Shown here in pieces: positions 20,058 to 32,214 of a stretch of 64,000 nucleotides of DNA. Made by a program: the position numbers and the translations under genes. This DNA is from Cryptomeria japonica (lineage: Eukaryota; Streptophyta; Pinopsida; Cupressales; Cupressaceae), in assembly GCF_030272615.1 (NCBI RefSeq), contig NC_081408.1, positions 404,681,389-404,745,388 of the forward strand, in the 5' to 3' direction. Each line of letters starts with the position of its first letter. Within the stretch, counting starts at the first letter, position 1. A model generated the notes under the pieces. The model did not search any database and was not told the origin of the DNA. It saw nothing but the letters and a program-made list of their open reading frames with translations.

Positions 20058-23000
20058 TTTTGGTATTTTGATGATGTTTAGTTGTGATTGTCGTTGATGG
20101 ACACACACTTATTTGTTGTATGAGTTATTCTCAACCGGTAGTATGTGATGTATTGTTCAAACCGGTATTGTATGCCATTATATGCATAGTCTTTGTTTGT
20201 TGAAGACTATCGGTGTTTGCAGAAGAATCTTACCGGTCAAAGCGGTATGAGGACCCCCAAGCGGCAGCCAATCTTTTTAAGATCAGAACACTATGTTCCA
20301 GTTTACTAGTCTTTGTTTGTAAACCGGTAATCGATATACTGTGTTTTGTTAACCGGCAAAATTGTAAAGTGTGATGAGTTATCATCCACCAACATCGTTG
20401 CGGTGATTTTGTGTCGTGTTACAAATTATGTCTAGATGCACTTGTGAGGCCTCACCTCGACTCAATCTGAAATTTCAGTGGATTTTATATTTAGACTATT
20501 ATGGATACTTTATTTTGATGCATTTTGAGACTTAGAACTTATATGATGTCAGGATTTGGATAACATTGCTATGTTTTGATGATTTACTTATATGCTTTAT
20601 GAGATAGAACACTACATGATTGTTAGATAGGATGATATTGCAATGATAGATGTCGTTATTGAATTTGCAGGACTTTACTATGATAATAGAACTATGATGT
20701 ATGGTTAAGTTTATGTGAATTGGGATGAAATTGCTTATGTGAAATTGCTTGATAAAAAGATGTATTTAATCTGTGCAGATGAAAATTGTATGCAAGTGAT
20801 GATGTGTATTGATATTCCTTTGAATTATATTATAGGTGGATATTTGAAAGTACTAATGTGTAAATTGAGATGTGCAGGAAATTTACCATGTGACCATGGA
20901 AAATTATGGAGAACCAAACCTAGACTTATGTATGTTCGTAAGCCAGGGGTTGTCTATTTGGAGAGACAACACCTCGTTTGTGTTGTATTTTTATTCGTAA
21001 CAGTATATGCTGCATGAGTGTTAAGTGTTATTTAAATTTAATGTGTAAAAACCACAAGAGACGATTTCATGTTTTAGTTTGTAAAAGTGTTTTATTTGTG
21101 TCACTTGACACATGTGGATTTAAGTTTAAATGTTTTATTTTTGTCTCTTGGTGGGAAAGTGTTCAACTATAGTTTTTTTCAAATAATGTAACATGATGTC
21201 ATAAATACTTTGGGAAAAGAATCTTTGGAGAGGTCAACATATGTTTGAGCCGAAAATAAACTTCAGAGGAGTTTAAAATGGGTTAAATGAACATCTAGGG
21301 GTAGTTTAATAGGGTTTCCTAAAGCCCATAAGGTATACCTAAGGGTTAGGGGTAATTTTAGGCAAGTTTCTACTCCTAAGTGACCTTTTTAACACTTTAA
21401 AAATTGGCTTTTCTGAGTTGTGCGAAAATTGAAATTAGAAGTTTGATCTTAGTTGTAAACTTTCCTTTTCGAATGAGAATCTTTTTCCCATTCTATCTTA
21501 CTTTCCTTTTTGAGTTTTAGAAACTTGTGAGAACTGAGAGAATGGGCTTCTTAAGCAAAAATTTGAGAATTTGAGGGTAATCACCCACTCTCCATTTTTG
21601 GAGACAAAGAAAATTTTGAATAGAATAGAAAAGATTTAAATAAAAAAAAAATTGGCTAAGGGTAGAAGAAGAAGATCCGTGGATTGGGCAACTCTTCCTC
21701 AAATATCATCATACCTTTGGGCAGATTAAGGTTGGCTTCATTATTTTTTTAAATGTCTCCTTTCTTGCATGTGTCTGGAAGTATGTTGGTGTAAGAAATC
21801 TGTGTTCTTGAATGTTTTTTTTTTAAATTCATTTGGTATTTTTGCATTATGATTTGTCTGTGTTTTGGGAGTTTGCTCAAAACCTCTTACTCTTGGGAGA
21901 GAGGAGGATCTTGTGGGTGGTAGCAGTGACAACCCTCGAGTGAGAGACTCTCGTTTGAGAGCGATCACAAGGGATCTTTGTGTGACCCTTGCTGCATGGC
22001 CTGTTTGTGCAATGGGGGTCATAAGGAGGGATATAAGGCTAGAATGCCTTTGGGGGGCATAAGGAATAAGGGGTTGAGATTCTTGATGTATTATTGTGCC
22101 ATGAGGTGGCTACTTGTTTTCCATACTGGCAGTTCTCCTTAGGGTATTGGTCCACTACCACCCTTGAAAAAGGTCATCACCAAAGTGTGGTGCAGTGTAA
22201 CCAAGTTTGGGAGTGTGTTTGTAATTTGTGTGTTTCCTGCCTTCTATGTGTTTGCATGTTTGTTACCCGTCTAGGGCTTGGTTCTCCGAGCTCGGGGGTG
22301 GCTACCAGTTAGCCTAGGCTGGGAGGTGAGCACTCCATGGTCATATTGTGATTTATTATGCAGGAAGGTCAGGAGAAAAGAGTAGGAAAAGTGAAAAGTT
22401 GCAGAAGATTATTGTTGAATAAATCTAAATTTATTTGTAGTTATTAGTTTTGATAGAAGAAATACACCCTCATTCGTTGAAATGAGAGGCAAGATGTAAA
22501 TTTGAAATATAGACAGGAGATTTGTTATTGTGGTTAAGTAAAGAAACATCCTGTAATTTTGCAGAGTATCTTTAGAGTGTAAAAAGCTAGATATATTTCT
22601 ATTTTCTATTTTGGAAAGAGTTACTTTCAATTTGTATGCAAGAAAAATCAGTTTTATTTAATTCAGTGTTTTTCTCTTATCTGTGAAATTGCCTTCATTC
22701 TACTTGCAGAAAAATATGAATTTTATTTATTGTTAGCTTCTAAAATTTGTTTTTAAAAAAGGAAATTTAATGAGTGTATGCATGTTGCTTTAAAGGTGGA
22801 TATTGCAGTTTATTCTTCCTATTGTAAGATCTAAGTTTATGGATCCTAGAAAATAATAGTTGCAAGAAATGAAATTTCATAATCAATTGTAGGAATAAAA
22901 TCTAAAGTATTTTCTCTCTACTAATCCCATAACTTTAGTATAATAAATTTTAGATTTATTAAGTTGCTATTAAATTTATTGATATCTGAAAATTACCTAG

Positions 23001-23339
23001 TTGCAGAAATAGAAATCAAAAGCAAAAAGATAGTTGATTTAAATAAAACCATAATCTAGTAGTTGTTGTTTCAAGATTAATAAATTCGATTAATTACTAC
23101 TGTGTAGGAAGTAAATCTGAAGATTAATAGACTACCTAGTTTCTTTTATTTAAAAAAAAAAATCTGAGCATTAAAAATTTATCTAAGGAATCAAAGAAAA
23201 AAAAAAAAAATACATTATATATCTAAATCCTATATTCACAAAATAAATTGACCCAAAAAAAAAACAAGAAAACATAATACATTTCATTTATGGAAAATAT
23301 ATATGCATATATCTATGTTTATAAAAATACATATTAACA

Positions 23340-23341
23340 AT

Positions 23342-23390
<49 letters not shown>

Positions 23391-23483
23391 ATATACATAT
23401 ATATATGTACATATACATATATATATATATATATATGTACATATACACACATATATATATATATGTACATATATATATATATA

Positions 23484-23516
<33 letters not shown>
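23340..23516. repeat. Compound TG/TA microsatellite
   Basis: About 19 GT dinucleotides (23350-23388) are followed by TA runs broken by GTACATATACAT units up to about 23516. Open frames here are artefacts of the repeat. Confidence 0.95.
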
Positions 23517-23525
<9 letters not shown>

Positions 23526-23568
23526 TATTTTTAAAAAAAAAGTGAATGCCTTAGCGGGGGGTTCGGTC

Positions 23569-23758
23569 GGGGGCCGAGCTCACTATGCATTGCGCAGTGG
23601 TCGGCGGCCGAGCTCACTGTGCACTGCACAATGGCCGGCGGCCGTGCCCACTGTGTATTGCACAGTGGTCAGCGGTCGTGCCTACTGTGCCCGGCGGCCG
23701 TGCCCACTGTGTATTGCACAGTGGCCGGCGGCCGAGCCCACTGTGCCCTGCACAGTGG
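23569..23758. repeat. GC-rich 34-bp tandem array inside LTR-G
   Basis: Five to six units of about 34 bp read CGGCGGCCGNGCYCACTGTG followed by a GCACAGTGG-like end; one unit is shortened. The array is rich in CpG in an AT-rich, CpG-poor neighbourhood. Confidence 0.85.
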
Positions 23759-24194
23759 AGGCTACGGCGACGCCGACCCCTTTCTTCGCCTCCTCCCTGC
23801 GATTGCTCATCCCGTCCGCCGCCCATGTCCGCCCTGCGTGATATCAAGTCAAGAAAAAAAAAGGGAAACCCTAGCTCGGTTAGAGCTAGGGTAAAGAGGG
23901 AAAATAAACAAGTTAAAGGGGCATTTAGAAAATGTGTCAAAGAGGTATTTTTATAATATAATATAAAATTAGGGTTTACATGAAAATTATTTATATAGTT
24001 GTGAAAATTAATATTTAAAATTAGTTATGTAAAAGAAAAAAAAACTTATAGAGTTCGGAAGTATATGCAAAATAGGGCAAATTTGGATTAATTAATTTGT
24101 GGCGTGGTTAATATATATATTTTTGTAGGTTGAAATGGTTTAAAATTAAATTGTTAAGAAGTTAATATTTAAGTTAAAATAAATAGATTTAAAT

Positions 24195-24272
24195 GTTTTT
24201 TTTTGTTTTTCTTACTAAATCATTACGAAGTATATTTTTTTTTGTTTTTCTTACTAAATCATTACGAAGTAT
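24195..24272. repeat. 39-bp tandem duplication in LTR-G
   Basis: TTCTTACTAAATCATTACGA and its poly-T flank occur twice, 39 bp apart, with nearly identical copies, suggesting a recent slip. Confidence 0.9.
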
Positions 24273-25509
24273 ATTTTTTTTGTTCCAACTTAAATAGACT
24301 GAGGGGTTGTTAAATCAAATTAACTATATTTAGATTAACTATTTGTGAAGCCTTGAATTAAATAGATAGGGAAATTAATTCCTTGAAAACTAAATTTGAC
24401 CTTGGGGAGATAATTATTCTCATCGGTTAATGTCATTAAGGAATTAATTTGACACTTTAATCGTTTATTCTAATTATTGAATTAAAATGTATTTTAGACA
24501 ATATGGATTTATTGGAGTTTAATTTTTTTATTATCTACGCCTTCTATTTTTAATGAGTGTGATTTAATTACACTAATGACTATATTGGATGAGAAAATAA
24601 ATTAAAACATTTAGTTTTCCGCAAATAAATTTTAATTAATTTCGATACTTATTTAGTATCAGAATAGCTCGAATATTGTTATGGCCAACATGTTAACGCA
24701 TGTCGAGATAACGAACTTTGTTAATTAATTAGTATTTTAAAATAAAAAAATCATTTCGTTCTTGCCCTAAATTTCGGGCATGATAGCACTGTACCTAGGA
24801 AATTGTAGTCTAACCTCATTAGACCGATATGAAATCAGATTCCTATATAAGGACATCATGTCTAGAGTTTTAGATGCGGGTGTGCAAAGTGTTGTAGAGA
24901 AGATTAGGTCTTTGCGGAAAAAGTATCTTGCGACAGAGATTGAACAGAAGACTAAAGTGATGTTGTAATGTATTAACAGAGAGCATTCAAGGATCTAACT
25001 AAGCATTTTGTGCTACTTTCTAGATCACTTACTTGTTGATTACTAATCTCTTTGACAAGTTAGAAACCCTTAACCGGGTAGGCTTAGTTAAGCCTGTTCA
25101 AAATCCTCTAACAAGGTGGTTCACAGTTGTGGATCTAAAATCCTCTAACATGGTAGTCTTTAACAGAACTTATCTCCTATAGAGATCAAGATTCCTAACA
25201 GGATTTGTTCTGGTGAAAAACATTGTAAGGCCTTAACCGGTCTGGTTGCTATTCTGTAGATAGTAGACTTGTGAGTTTTACTCACCGTGGTCTTTCCCAT
25301 TTGGGTTTCCATGTCAAAATATCTTATGTTATGGTGATTGTTTTACTGTGGGTGAATGTTTTATTTGCTATTTGGATTTTCTGTGTATTAACCGGTTTAC
25401 TGTTTAAAAGGCTATACCGGTCTGTAGTAAATTTAGTTAAGTGTTTGGTAAAGTTTTTGGGTATACTAATTCACCCCCCCCCCCTCTCCCGCCCTCTTAG
25501 TATTCATCA

Positions 25510-26714
25510 AAGAAAAGGCATATCCATATACAAGAGCCAAGTTTCTAGAATCTATCATCCCCCTTCCCTCTCTAAAGCAGACAATTTACCCATAAGCAAC
25601 ATAGAGCAAGGCAATTAGATTTCAGCTTAGATCAACGTTGGTTATTATTAGTTTTTAAAATCTTCACTTGGACCTTGTGGCAGGCCGGAATATGACATCG
25701 GCGGAAAAGAGAGATGCGTAATGATGCTTATTATAAGTTGATGCACTCTTACGTTTCCAACAGCATTTCTAACAGCGGGTGAATAATGACATACCTGTGT
25801 GCCATTTTTTATTTACATAATGACATCGAGCTGCTAAAGCAACTAATTTAGCAGCATCAGTTGTTTGATGTTTTGTACCAACTATCATAAATTGTTTTCC
25901 TCTTTTTGCTCCATCAAACACAAAATCACAGGCTTCCGATAAAAAATGAGCAGTGTAAGTTGAATTTATAATATGGGTGTCTTTGCATTCTTTAAAAATG
26001 TAAAGTGCCATTTTAGAATTCCATTTTCTAGTCTCATGACCAAAATGAACTCCTACTTCTACCATCTCTTTCAAATTGATGTTCCAATCTTTTTCGTCTT
26101 TTTTCTTTTTCTTTTTTTACTGTGTGAGATATCTACATTTCAATGGAATGGGTTAGATTTCTTTCTATAACATAGTTGGTACAAGTATTCATTTTATTTT
26201 TTAAATGAAATCTAACAATTTGCTTTGTTCGTTTTGATTTTTTCTTTTTTATTTTGACTAGTTTTTATTTTATTTTATTTTATTTGTTTAAGAGATAAAT
26301 TAAAGACTTCATATTGATGCTCAAAAAAAAAATCTTTGATTTTATTGATAAATTAATCAAATCCAAATAGGTTCCAATGCCTAAAGAGAAAATCTACAAA
26401 AACAAATGTGATTACCCCGAGAAGATATTCCCTTGATTCTTCCACTATGTTGGTGATGAAATTTTGTTCTTTTTGGGTTATAGTCGATGGTTGTATAATA
26501 CTATTTGAATCCCATCTCTATTTTAGAACAAAATATGAAAGTTTCTTCTCATCTAGCTCCTTGTGAAGAATCTATGGCAAATTTGGATTCTTATGGGCAC
26601 ACCAGGTAGGGAGCTAAAACGATTCGCACCTCGAGTGTGAAAACACCTATTCTTCACAAGGCCTTACACCGCTGTCTGTTCTAGTTATTCAGGGTAGGGA
26701 AAAACAAATAGCCT
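25510..26714. repeat. rps2-containing block, copy 2
   Basis: It matches 11694-12910 along its length. It lies between the 3' end of LTR-B and the 5' LTR of element C. The last five bases, AGCCT (26710-26714), are the TSD of element C. Confidence 0.85.
25769..26100 (-). pseudogene. rps2: Plastid rps2 fragment in nuclear DNA, copy 2
   Basis: It covers the same N-terminal part of plastid ribosomal protein S2 as copy 1 ([32 protein letters not shown]). The open part is 25769-26074. Here the start codon has changed (ATG to AAG) and a conserved Pro after KWN is Ser. Both copies end at the same point after KKW, so they come from one transfer followed by duplication. Confidence 0.87.
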
Positions 26715-27936
26715 TGTTTGCCATTTGGTGGAATTGATTATGTGTTGCATTTATGTTTTGCAATTAATGCCAACACTAGTTGTTTGGATGCTTTACCGGC
26801 ACCCTTCTGGTCCCGGTAGGTTGAGTGGTTTTTGGTTAACTTGGATCCAGCATGATCCAGTAGGCTCTGGTATAGTCTGGTGATGGAATCGGCTTGTTCA
26901 TGATATTCATACTCATATTTGGTTAGTTGGTTTTGGTCTAGAGATCGGTTGATATCCTGCTTGCTTAAAAGATTGGTTTCTGGTTCTGCTAAGGGTTTCA
27001 CTGGTAGACATTTTGGTGGAGATATCTGATGAATTGTATAAGTGGTGTTGGTGCATCTTTTGATGGAGTTTCAGGATGTTTTTGGTGATCATGTTCGAGA
27101 CTTGGCAGTTGGAGATCATTCTTGTAACATGTGGACCTATACTTGGTCTCGGTTGATCTAGGTTATGGACCGGCTTTAATGTAACGTGTGGATAGGACCT
27201 ATTAATATATTTTCGGGATGACTTATGTGTTGATATTATTTGTTTGGTCTAAGGCCGATATGGTTTATAATTATGTAATTGGTTTTATTATCAAGTGGTC
27301 GACCTGATTGTTTATGGTTGAGGGTTTTGTATAAATAAATGAAAGATTTATTTGTAGTTCATCATGGTTATTGTTAGAGGTCATGGTCAAGGAATGTAAA
27401 TGTGTGAATAATGTAATATCATTCAAGCAGAGGAGTTGGTCAATCATTGGAGATCAAATTGGGTTTATGTAAGAGGATTTAGTCCTTCGGTATTGAGCTG
27501 AACCGGAACTGTACTCAGGCATAGGAGATGTTGTCTTTTGCAGTTCAACACTTCTTTGGATTGTAGTCTGGATTTATATGTAGTTAGTGAGGCTCCTTTT
27601 CTGATGAGCAGTGTGTTGTAGGCTATTGGCCCTCCTGTAAGTGCAGGCCCCTTCATTTTAATTCACATACTTACTACAAAAGTATTATCTGACTATGGGT
27701 AGGCTTCCCACCATGGTTTTTCCCTTTATCGGGTTTTTCACGTACAAATCTTGGTGTCATGTGGATGGTATTTATTCTGTGATTATTGTTTATGCTTAAT
27801 TGGTTTATCTAATATTTTGATATTAATTTTTTGGGTTTCGGTGTTAAAGTTTAAAATTGGTAATGGTTCTAGTACTCTGTGACAACATATTCACCCCCCC
27901 TCTTAGTTGTCTTCTAGTTATTTGAACTATCTAACA
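26715..27936 (+). repeat. 5' LTR of element C
   Basis: It starts TGTTTGCCATTTGG (3' copy TGTTGGCCATTTGG) and ends CTATCTAACA. It carries the hairpin motif near 27713 and the CCCCCCCTCTTAG block near the end. Confidence 0.92.
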
Positions 27937-27952
27937 ATTGGTATCAGAGCCT
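27937..27952 (+). promoter_or_regulatory. Primer-binding site of element C
   Basis: ATTGGTATCAGAGCCT directly after the LTR is complementary to the 3' end of initiator tRNA-Met, the common primer of plant Copia elements. Confidence 0.9.
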
Positions 27953-27994
27953 TGGTCCTCTCTATAGAAAGCTTAACCGCTTGAGGAAGATCCT

Positions 27995-28913
27995 ATGGCG
28001 ACTAACAGTTCAAGTTCATCCAGTTCTTCTATAGATATGTTTTGAAGGGATATTCTAAGGCTTGATGGAACAAATTACACAGTATGGAAGATTCAGATGG
28101 AGACTCATCTGAGATGTCTTGGCAAGGAGATTTGGGAGATCACACAGAATGGTGTCACACCCTACAATCCAAGATCTGGAAATCCTCCTCTGGAAAACCT
28201 AGACAAGGAGCTTGAGAATGATTGTACAGCAAGAGAAGCCCTCTTGTGTGCACTTTCTTATCAGAAAATAATGGGATTAACCGACAAATCATCATGAAAG
28301 GCTATATGGGATAAGTTGGAGACTCTTAATGAAGGTGACCCTATAGTGAAGATTGTTAAACTTGATGGTTATCGGCTGAGATATGAAAACATGAAGATGG
28401 AAGAAGATCAAACGATTACTGTATTCATGGAAATGGTAAATGAGATTGTTATGGAAATTCAATGTTGTGGTGGAACTCTGAGCAAAGATGAAATTGTTTC
28501 TAAAGTCCTAAGAGCCCTACCACCAGCTTACAAAATGAAGGCTACTATTATTAATGAGTTGATAACAATGGCTAATATATTTTTCAATAGAGATACTTTG
28601 GATGGGAAACTATCTGCTTTTGAGCTTGAGGAATTTGGACCTTCTGGAGCTGTGAAGACTGAACCTGTTTTTCATGCATCTACATCTACAACCAGTAAGC
28701 ATGACTGGAAAGATTTATATGCAAATTGAATTGAAAGATATGAAGAGAGAAGATGATGAGTTTGAGCAACTTGAATTACTATTTTCTAGAAGAGTACCTA
28801 ACGGACCGATAGGAAGTAAGTATGAAGGAAAAGCACCTTTTAAATGTTTTGCATGTAATAAGATTGGTCATTTTGCATCTAGATGTCCTGAAAGGAATTC
28901 AAGATTTGTATAA
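27995..28913 (+). pseudogene. Copia gag of element C
   Basis: ATG 27995 opens a Ser-rich start, followed by LDGTNYTVWKIQMETHL and CLG-EIW, the usual N-terminal gag region of plant Copia elements (UBN2-type gag). A TGA lies at codon 17 (28043) and another at 28295. The frame changes near 28680-28730. The C-terminal part has a single zinc knuckle, CFACNKIGHFASRC (near 28847), which binds RNA. With one knuckle and a gag core it differs clearly from ORF1 of elements A, B and D. Confidence 0.85.
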
Positions 28914-29408
28914 AGAGTTAGAAGATAATTTAAGCCTAACCTTGGATATTAGAGCAAGTATAAATACAATAAAAATAGAGACAAATCATGTTACATAGCA
29001 GATGAGGAAGGCATTACTGATTCAGATGATGAACTGGCAGAAGACTCTGCTAGTGGATCCGGCAATGGGAAGGAATGGGTATTCATGGCTATCAAGGAAT
29101 ATGATCTGGCATTAGAAGAGAATGTACCTAAAGAGAAGGCACTTGCTACTAAAATTGAAGACAAGGATGAATGGGTAATTGACAGCGGTTGTTCACATCA
29201 TATGACTGGAGATAAAGGGAATTTTTTATCTTTGCAAGAATTTGATGGTGGTCTAGTTAGATTTGGAGATGATGAGGCATGTATGGATGGTAAGAACAAT
29301 ACTAACAATGTTTATTATGTTAAAAGTTTGAGGCATAATCTTTTGAGTGTAGGACAATTGGTAGATAACGGATTTGGAGATTGCAACCGGTACATAGACA
29401 AAAGTTAA
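28914..29408 (+). pseudogene. Copia protease region of element C
   Basis: After two early stops an open frame (29085-29408) contains EWVIDSGCSHHMTGD; the Asp-Ser-Gly is the active site of Copia aspartic protease, which processes the polyprotein. A short deletion follows GDDEA, removing the segment before DGK. The LRHNLLSVGQL stretch marks the link to the integrase. Confidence 0.85.
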
Positions 29409-29418
29409 TATATTTCAT

Positions 29419-30407
29419 TTGAACTTCAGTGAGAATATATGTTTCATTACACATATTGATGAGAGTTGGCTATGGCATAAAAGGTTGTGTCATGTGAATT
29501 TTGATTGCATTGTGAAAATTAGTTCAACTAAGGCAGTTAGCGATATACCTAAGATTATGAAGCCATATAATCCAGTATGTAAAGAATGTCAAATGGGTAA
29601 ACAGGTTAGAACCTCTTTTAGGAGTATACAAGATAAATCAAATGATGTTCTTGATCTTATTCATACTAATTTGTGTGGCCCTGCTAGAGTTAAAAGTTTT
29701 CAAGGTGATAGATATTTCATGTTAATCATTGATGATTATTCTAGAATGATGTGGGTTACTTTTCTGAGAGAAAAATTTGAAGCATTTGAAAAGTTTAAAA
29801 TCTTTAAGGCTAAAGTGGAAACTGAGATAGGATTGAAGATTAAATGTTTGAGATCAGATCATGGTGGAGAATTCACATCCGGTGAGTTTAATAACTTTTG
29901 TGACAAGCATGGTATAAGAAGACAATTTTCTGCTCCTCGGACACCTCAGCAGAATGGAGTTGTGGAAAGGAAGAACATAACTATCTTGGAAGTTACTAGA
30001 ACAATGATGATGGAAGCTAGTCTACCTAATATCTACTGGAGAGAAGTAGTGAGTACATCGGTTTATACATTCAACAGAGTACATATCAAAGGAGAAACCG
30101 GTAAAACACTATGAATTATGGTTTGGAAATACACCTATAGTTAAGTATTTCAGAATTTTTGGTAGTAAATGTTATATCAGGAGAGATTATATTATTGGAA
30201 AATTTGATCCTAGATGTGATGAAGGCATATTTCTTGGTTATTCTAATGAAAGAAAATCGTATACATGTTATAACAAAAGATTACATAGAATTGTGGAGAG
30301 TGCTAATGTCAAAGTAGGTGAGCTGAAGAGAAGTCAAATCAGAGTTTATGAGAAGGAACCAGCAATGAAAATGATTATATCTGAACTGGTAGCACCTTTA
30401 CCAGAAT
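29419..30407 (+). pseudogene. Copia integrase of element C
   Basis: The zinc-binding HHCC part is present (WHKRLCH near 29470, CKECQMGK near 29580). The first catalytic Asp, normally in HTDLCGP, is Asn here (HTNLCGP). The second Asp (RSDHGGEF) and the Glu (GVVERKN) are intact. The open frame ends at 30114 with a frameshift near 30108; YELWFGNTP and the domain tail go on in another frame to about 30407. Integrase joins the cDNA ends to target DNA; this copy would be inactive. Confidence 0.87.
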
Positions 30408-32141
30408 AGAGAGTTGAACTAGTTACTTCGGCAACATCAAAGAATTCTACGGTAACTGAAGAACAGGGAAGAGGAACAGAAAGTCAGAAGACTCTTAGGT
30501 ATGTGAGATTGAATAATTCAGAAGATCAAATCATTGGGGATAAGAGCAATGGAGTGATGACAAGAAGAATACTGGCAACTAATGAGGTATGTTTAATATC
30601 ACAAGTTGAATTGGTATTAGTAATTGCGGCATGTAAAGATGAATATTGGTTGAAAGCTATGGAAGAAGAATTAGATCATACTGAAAAAAATAACACATGG
30701 ACCTTGGTTCCCTGGCCTAAAATAAAAATGTTATTGGAACTAAATAGGTTTTTAGGAATAAATTGAATGAGGATGGTCAAGTTAAAATGAATAAGGCTAG
30801 ATTGGTTTGTAAATGATATTCTCAGAAAGAAGGAATTGATTATGGAGAGACTTTTGTACATGTAGCTAGGATTGAAGCTGTAAGATTATTTCTTGCCTGT
30901 GTTGCTTATAAAAACTACAAGGTTTATCAAATGGATGTTAAATGTGCATTTTTGAATGGGGATCTTGATGAGTAAGTTTATATTGAGCATTCTGATGGTT
31001 TTTCACTATCAGATGATACAGATATGGTTTACAGGTTAAGGAAAGCTTTATATGGATTGAAACAAGCACCTAGAGCTTGGTATGCAAGGTTGGATAAATA
31101 TATTTTGAAGCTTGGTTTTACTAAGGGCAGTGCTGATAGTAATTTATATTATAAGATCACTAATGATGATATATTGATTATTGAATTATTTGTTGATGAC
31201 ATTATTTTTGGAGGTGAAGATAAGTTATCCGTAGAATTTCTAAAAATATGAAGAAAGAATTTAAGATGTCTATGAATGGCGAAATGAATTTTTTCTTAGG
31301 TTTGCAGATTACTCAGACTGACAAAGGTATTTTCATCTATCAAACTAAATATGCTAAGGAATTATTGAAGAAATTTGGTATGGGAGATTCTAAACCGGTA
31401 AGTACTCCTATGGTTACAAGTGAGAAATTGACAAGAAAATATGTTTTTGCACCGGTAAATCCTACAAGATACAAATATATGATTGGAGGTCTGCTTTATT
31501 TGACTCATACTAGGCTTGACATTATGAATGTTGTTTGTATTGTTTCAAGATTTCAGAGTGATCCTAGAGAAAATCATGAGATGGCGATGAAAAGGATTTT
31601 TAGATACTTGCAAGGTACATCAGAATATGGCTTGTGGTACCCTAAGGATGATAACTTTACTTTATGTGCATATACAAATGTTGATTGGGCTGGAGATGTT
31701 GATGACCGGAAAAGTACTTCCGGTGGAGCTTTCTTTCTTGGAAAGAAGTTGGTTTCATGGATCAACAAGAAATAGTCATGTACTTCTTTATCTACTGCTA
31801 AAGTTGTGTATGTTGCTACTGCTACTAATTGTACACAATTTTTATGGATGAAGCAAATGTTGAAGGATATAAAGGTGGATTGTGATTCACTGGTAGTTAT
31901 TCACTATGATAACTCTATTGCTATTGACATATAAAAGAATCCAATATTTCATTCTCAAACAAAGCACATATCTATCAAGTATAACTTTTTGAAGGAGAAG
32001 GTGGAAGAAAATGAAGTTAGACTAGTTTATGTGAACACTAAAGAGCAAATTGCAGATATTTTCACTAAACTTTTGTCCAAGGAATCATTTGAGTACCTGA
32101 GAGATAGATTGGGAGTTTTTGCCCCTCTGGTAGAGACTTGA
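30408..32141 (+). pseudogene. Copia reverse transcriptase and RNase H of element C
   Basis: RT begins around 30620 (ACKDEYWLKAMEEELD), passes a frameshift near 30760, and goes on with VYQMDVKCAFLNGDLDE, then a stop, then YGLKQAPRAWYARLD (31050). The catalytic box is FVDDIIFGGED (near 31190), the usual Copia form of YVDD. A frameshift at 31250 leads to FFLGLQITQTDKGIF. RNase H shows NVDWAGDVDDRKST, with the first catalytic Asp region changed to Asn, a stop at 31773, and the C-terminal tail to TGA 32139-32141. RT and RNase H copy the element RNA into DNA. Confidence 0.87.
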
Positions 32142-32214
32142 TTGATGTGGTTTGGCATCAGTTCGGCATGCACTATCAGAGATACTATTCATTTCGGCAC
32201 TGATGTGGGATGCT

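Larger units (their letters stand above)
20443..24785 (+). mobile_element. Solo LTR-G, 4343 bp, Gypsy-like
   Basis: It begins TGTGAGGCCTCACC, ends AAATTTCGGGCATGATA (a TG...TA end) and is flanked by a perfect TSD GCACT (20438-20442 and 24786-24790). Removing it restores LTR-B exactly. TGTGAGGCC...TTCGGGCATGA termini and the great length are typical of large plant Gypsy LTRs. No PBS, polypurine tract or protein domain lies inside, so I read it as a solo LTR; orientation is taken from the termini. It contains a TG/TA microsatellite, a GC-rich 34-bp repeat array and a 39-bp duplication. The rest, including 20443-23300, shows no gene. Confidence 0.85.
14162..25509 (+). mobile_element. Element B: two-ORF LTR retroelement without pol
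   Basis: It contains a 5'-truncated LTR (14162-14690), a PBS variant, ORF1-B, a spacer, ORF2-B, polypurine tracts and a 3' LTR split by the G solo LTR. The internal part (14691-20057, 5.37 kb) is fully filled by the two ORFs and their spacers; no PR, IN, RT or RNase H sequence is present. The 3' flank AAGAA (25510-25514) resembles AAGCA at 10601-10605. This is the best-preserved member of the A/B/D type in the window. Being without pol, it would need enzymes from another element; elements C and E share its PBS type. Confidence 0.85.
20058..25509 (+). repeat. 3' LTR of element B, split by solo LTR-G
   Basis: LTR sequence occupies 20058-20442 and 24791-25509. Together these give about 1104 bp and align with the solo LTR at 10606-11693. 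The TG start has decayed to TT. The C-run and TATTCATCA end lie at 25474-25509. Confidence 0.88.

Noticed and set aside
20715-22312. Small frames (60-100 codons) in the left half of LTR-G
   Set aside because: There is no protein-like conservation or domain; they lie in a solo LTR and composition explains them.
23288-23956. Open frames of Tyr/Ile/Cys/Val repeats and a GC-rich frame of up to 162 codons
   Set aside because: They are translations of the TG/TA microsatellite and the 34-bp array inside a solo LTR; there is no start context or similarity.
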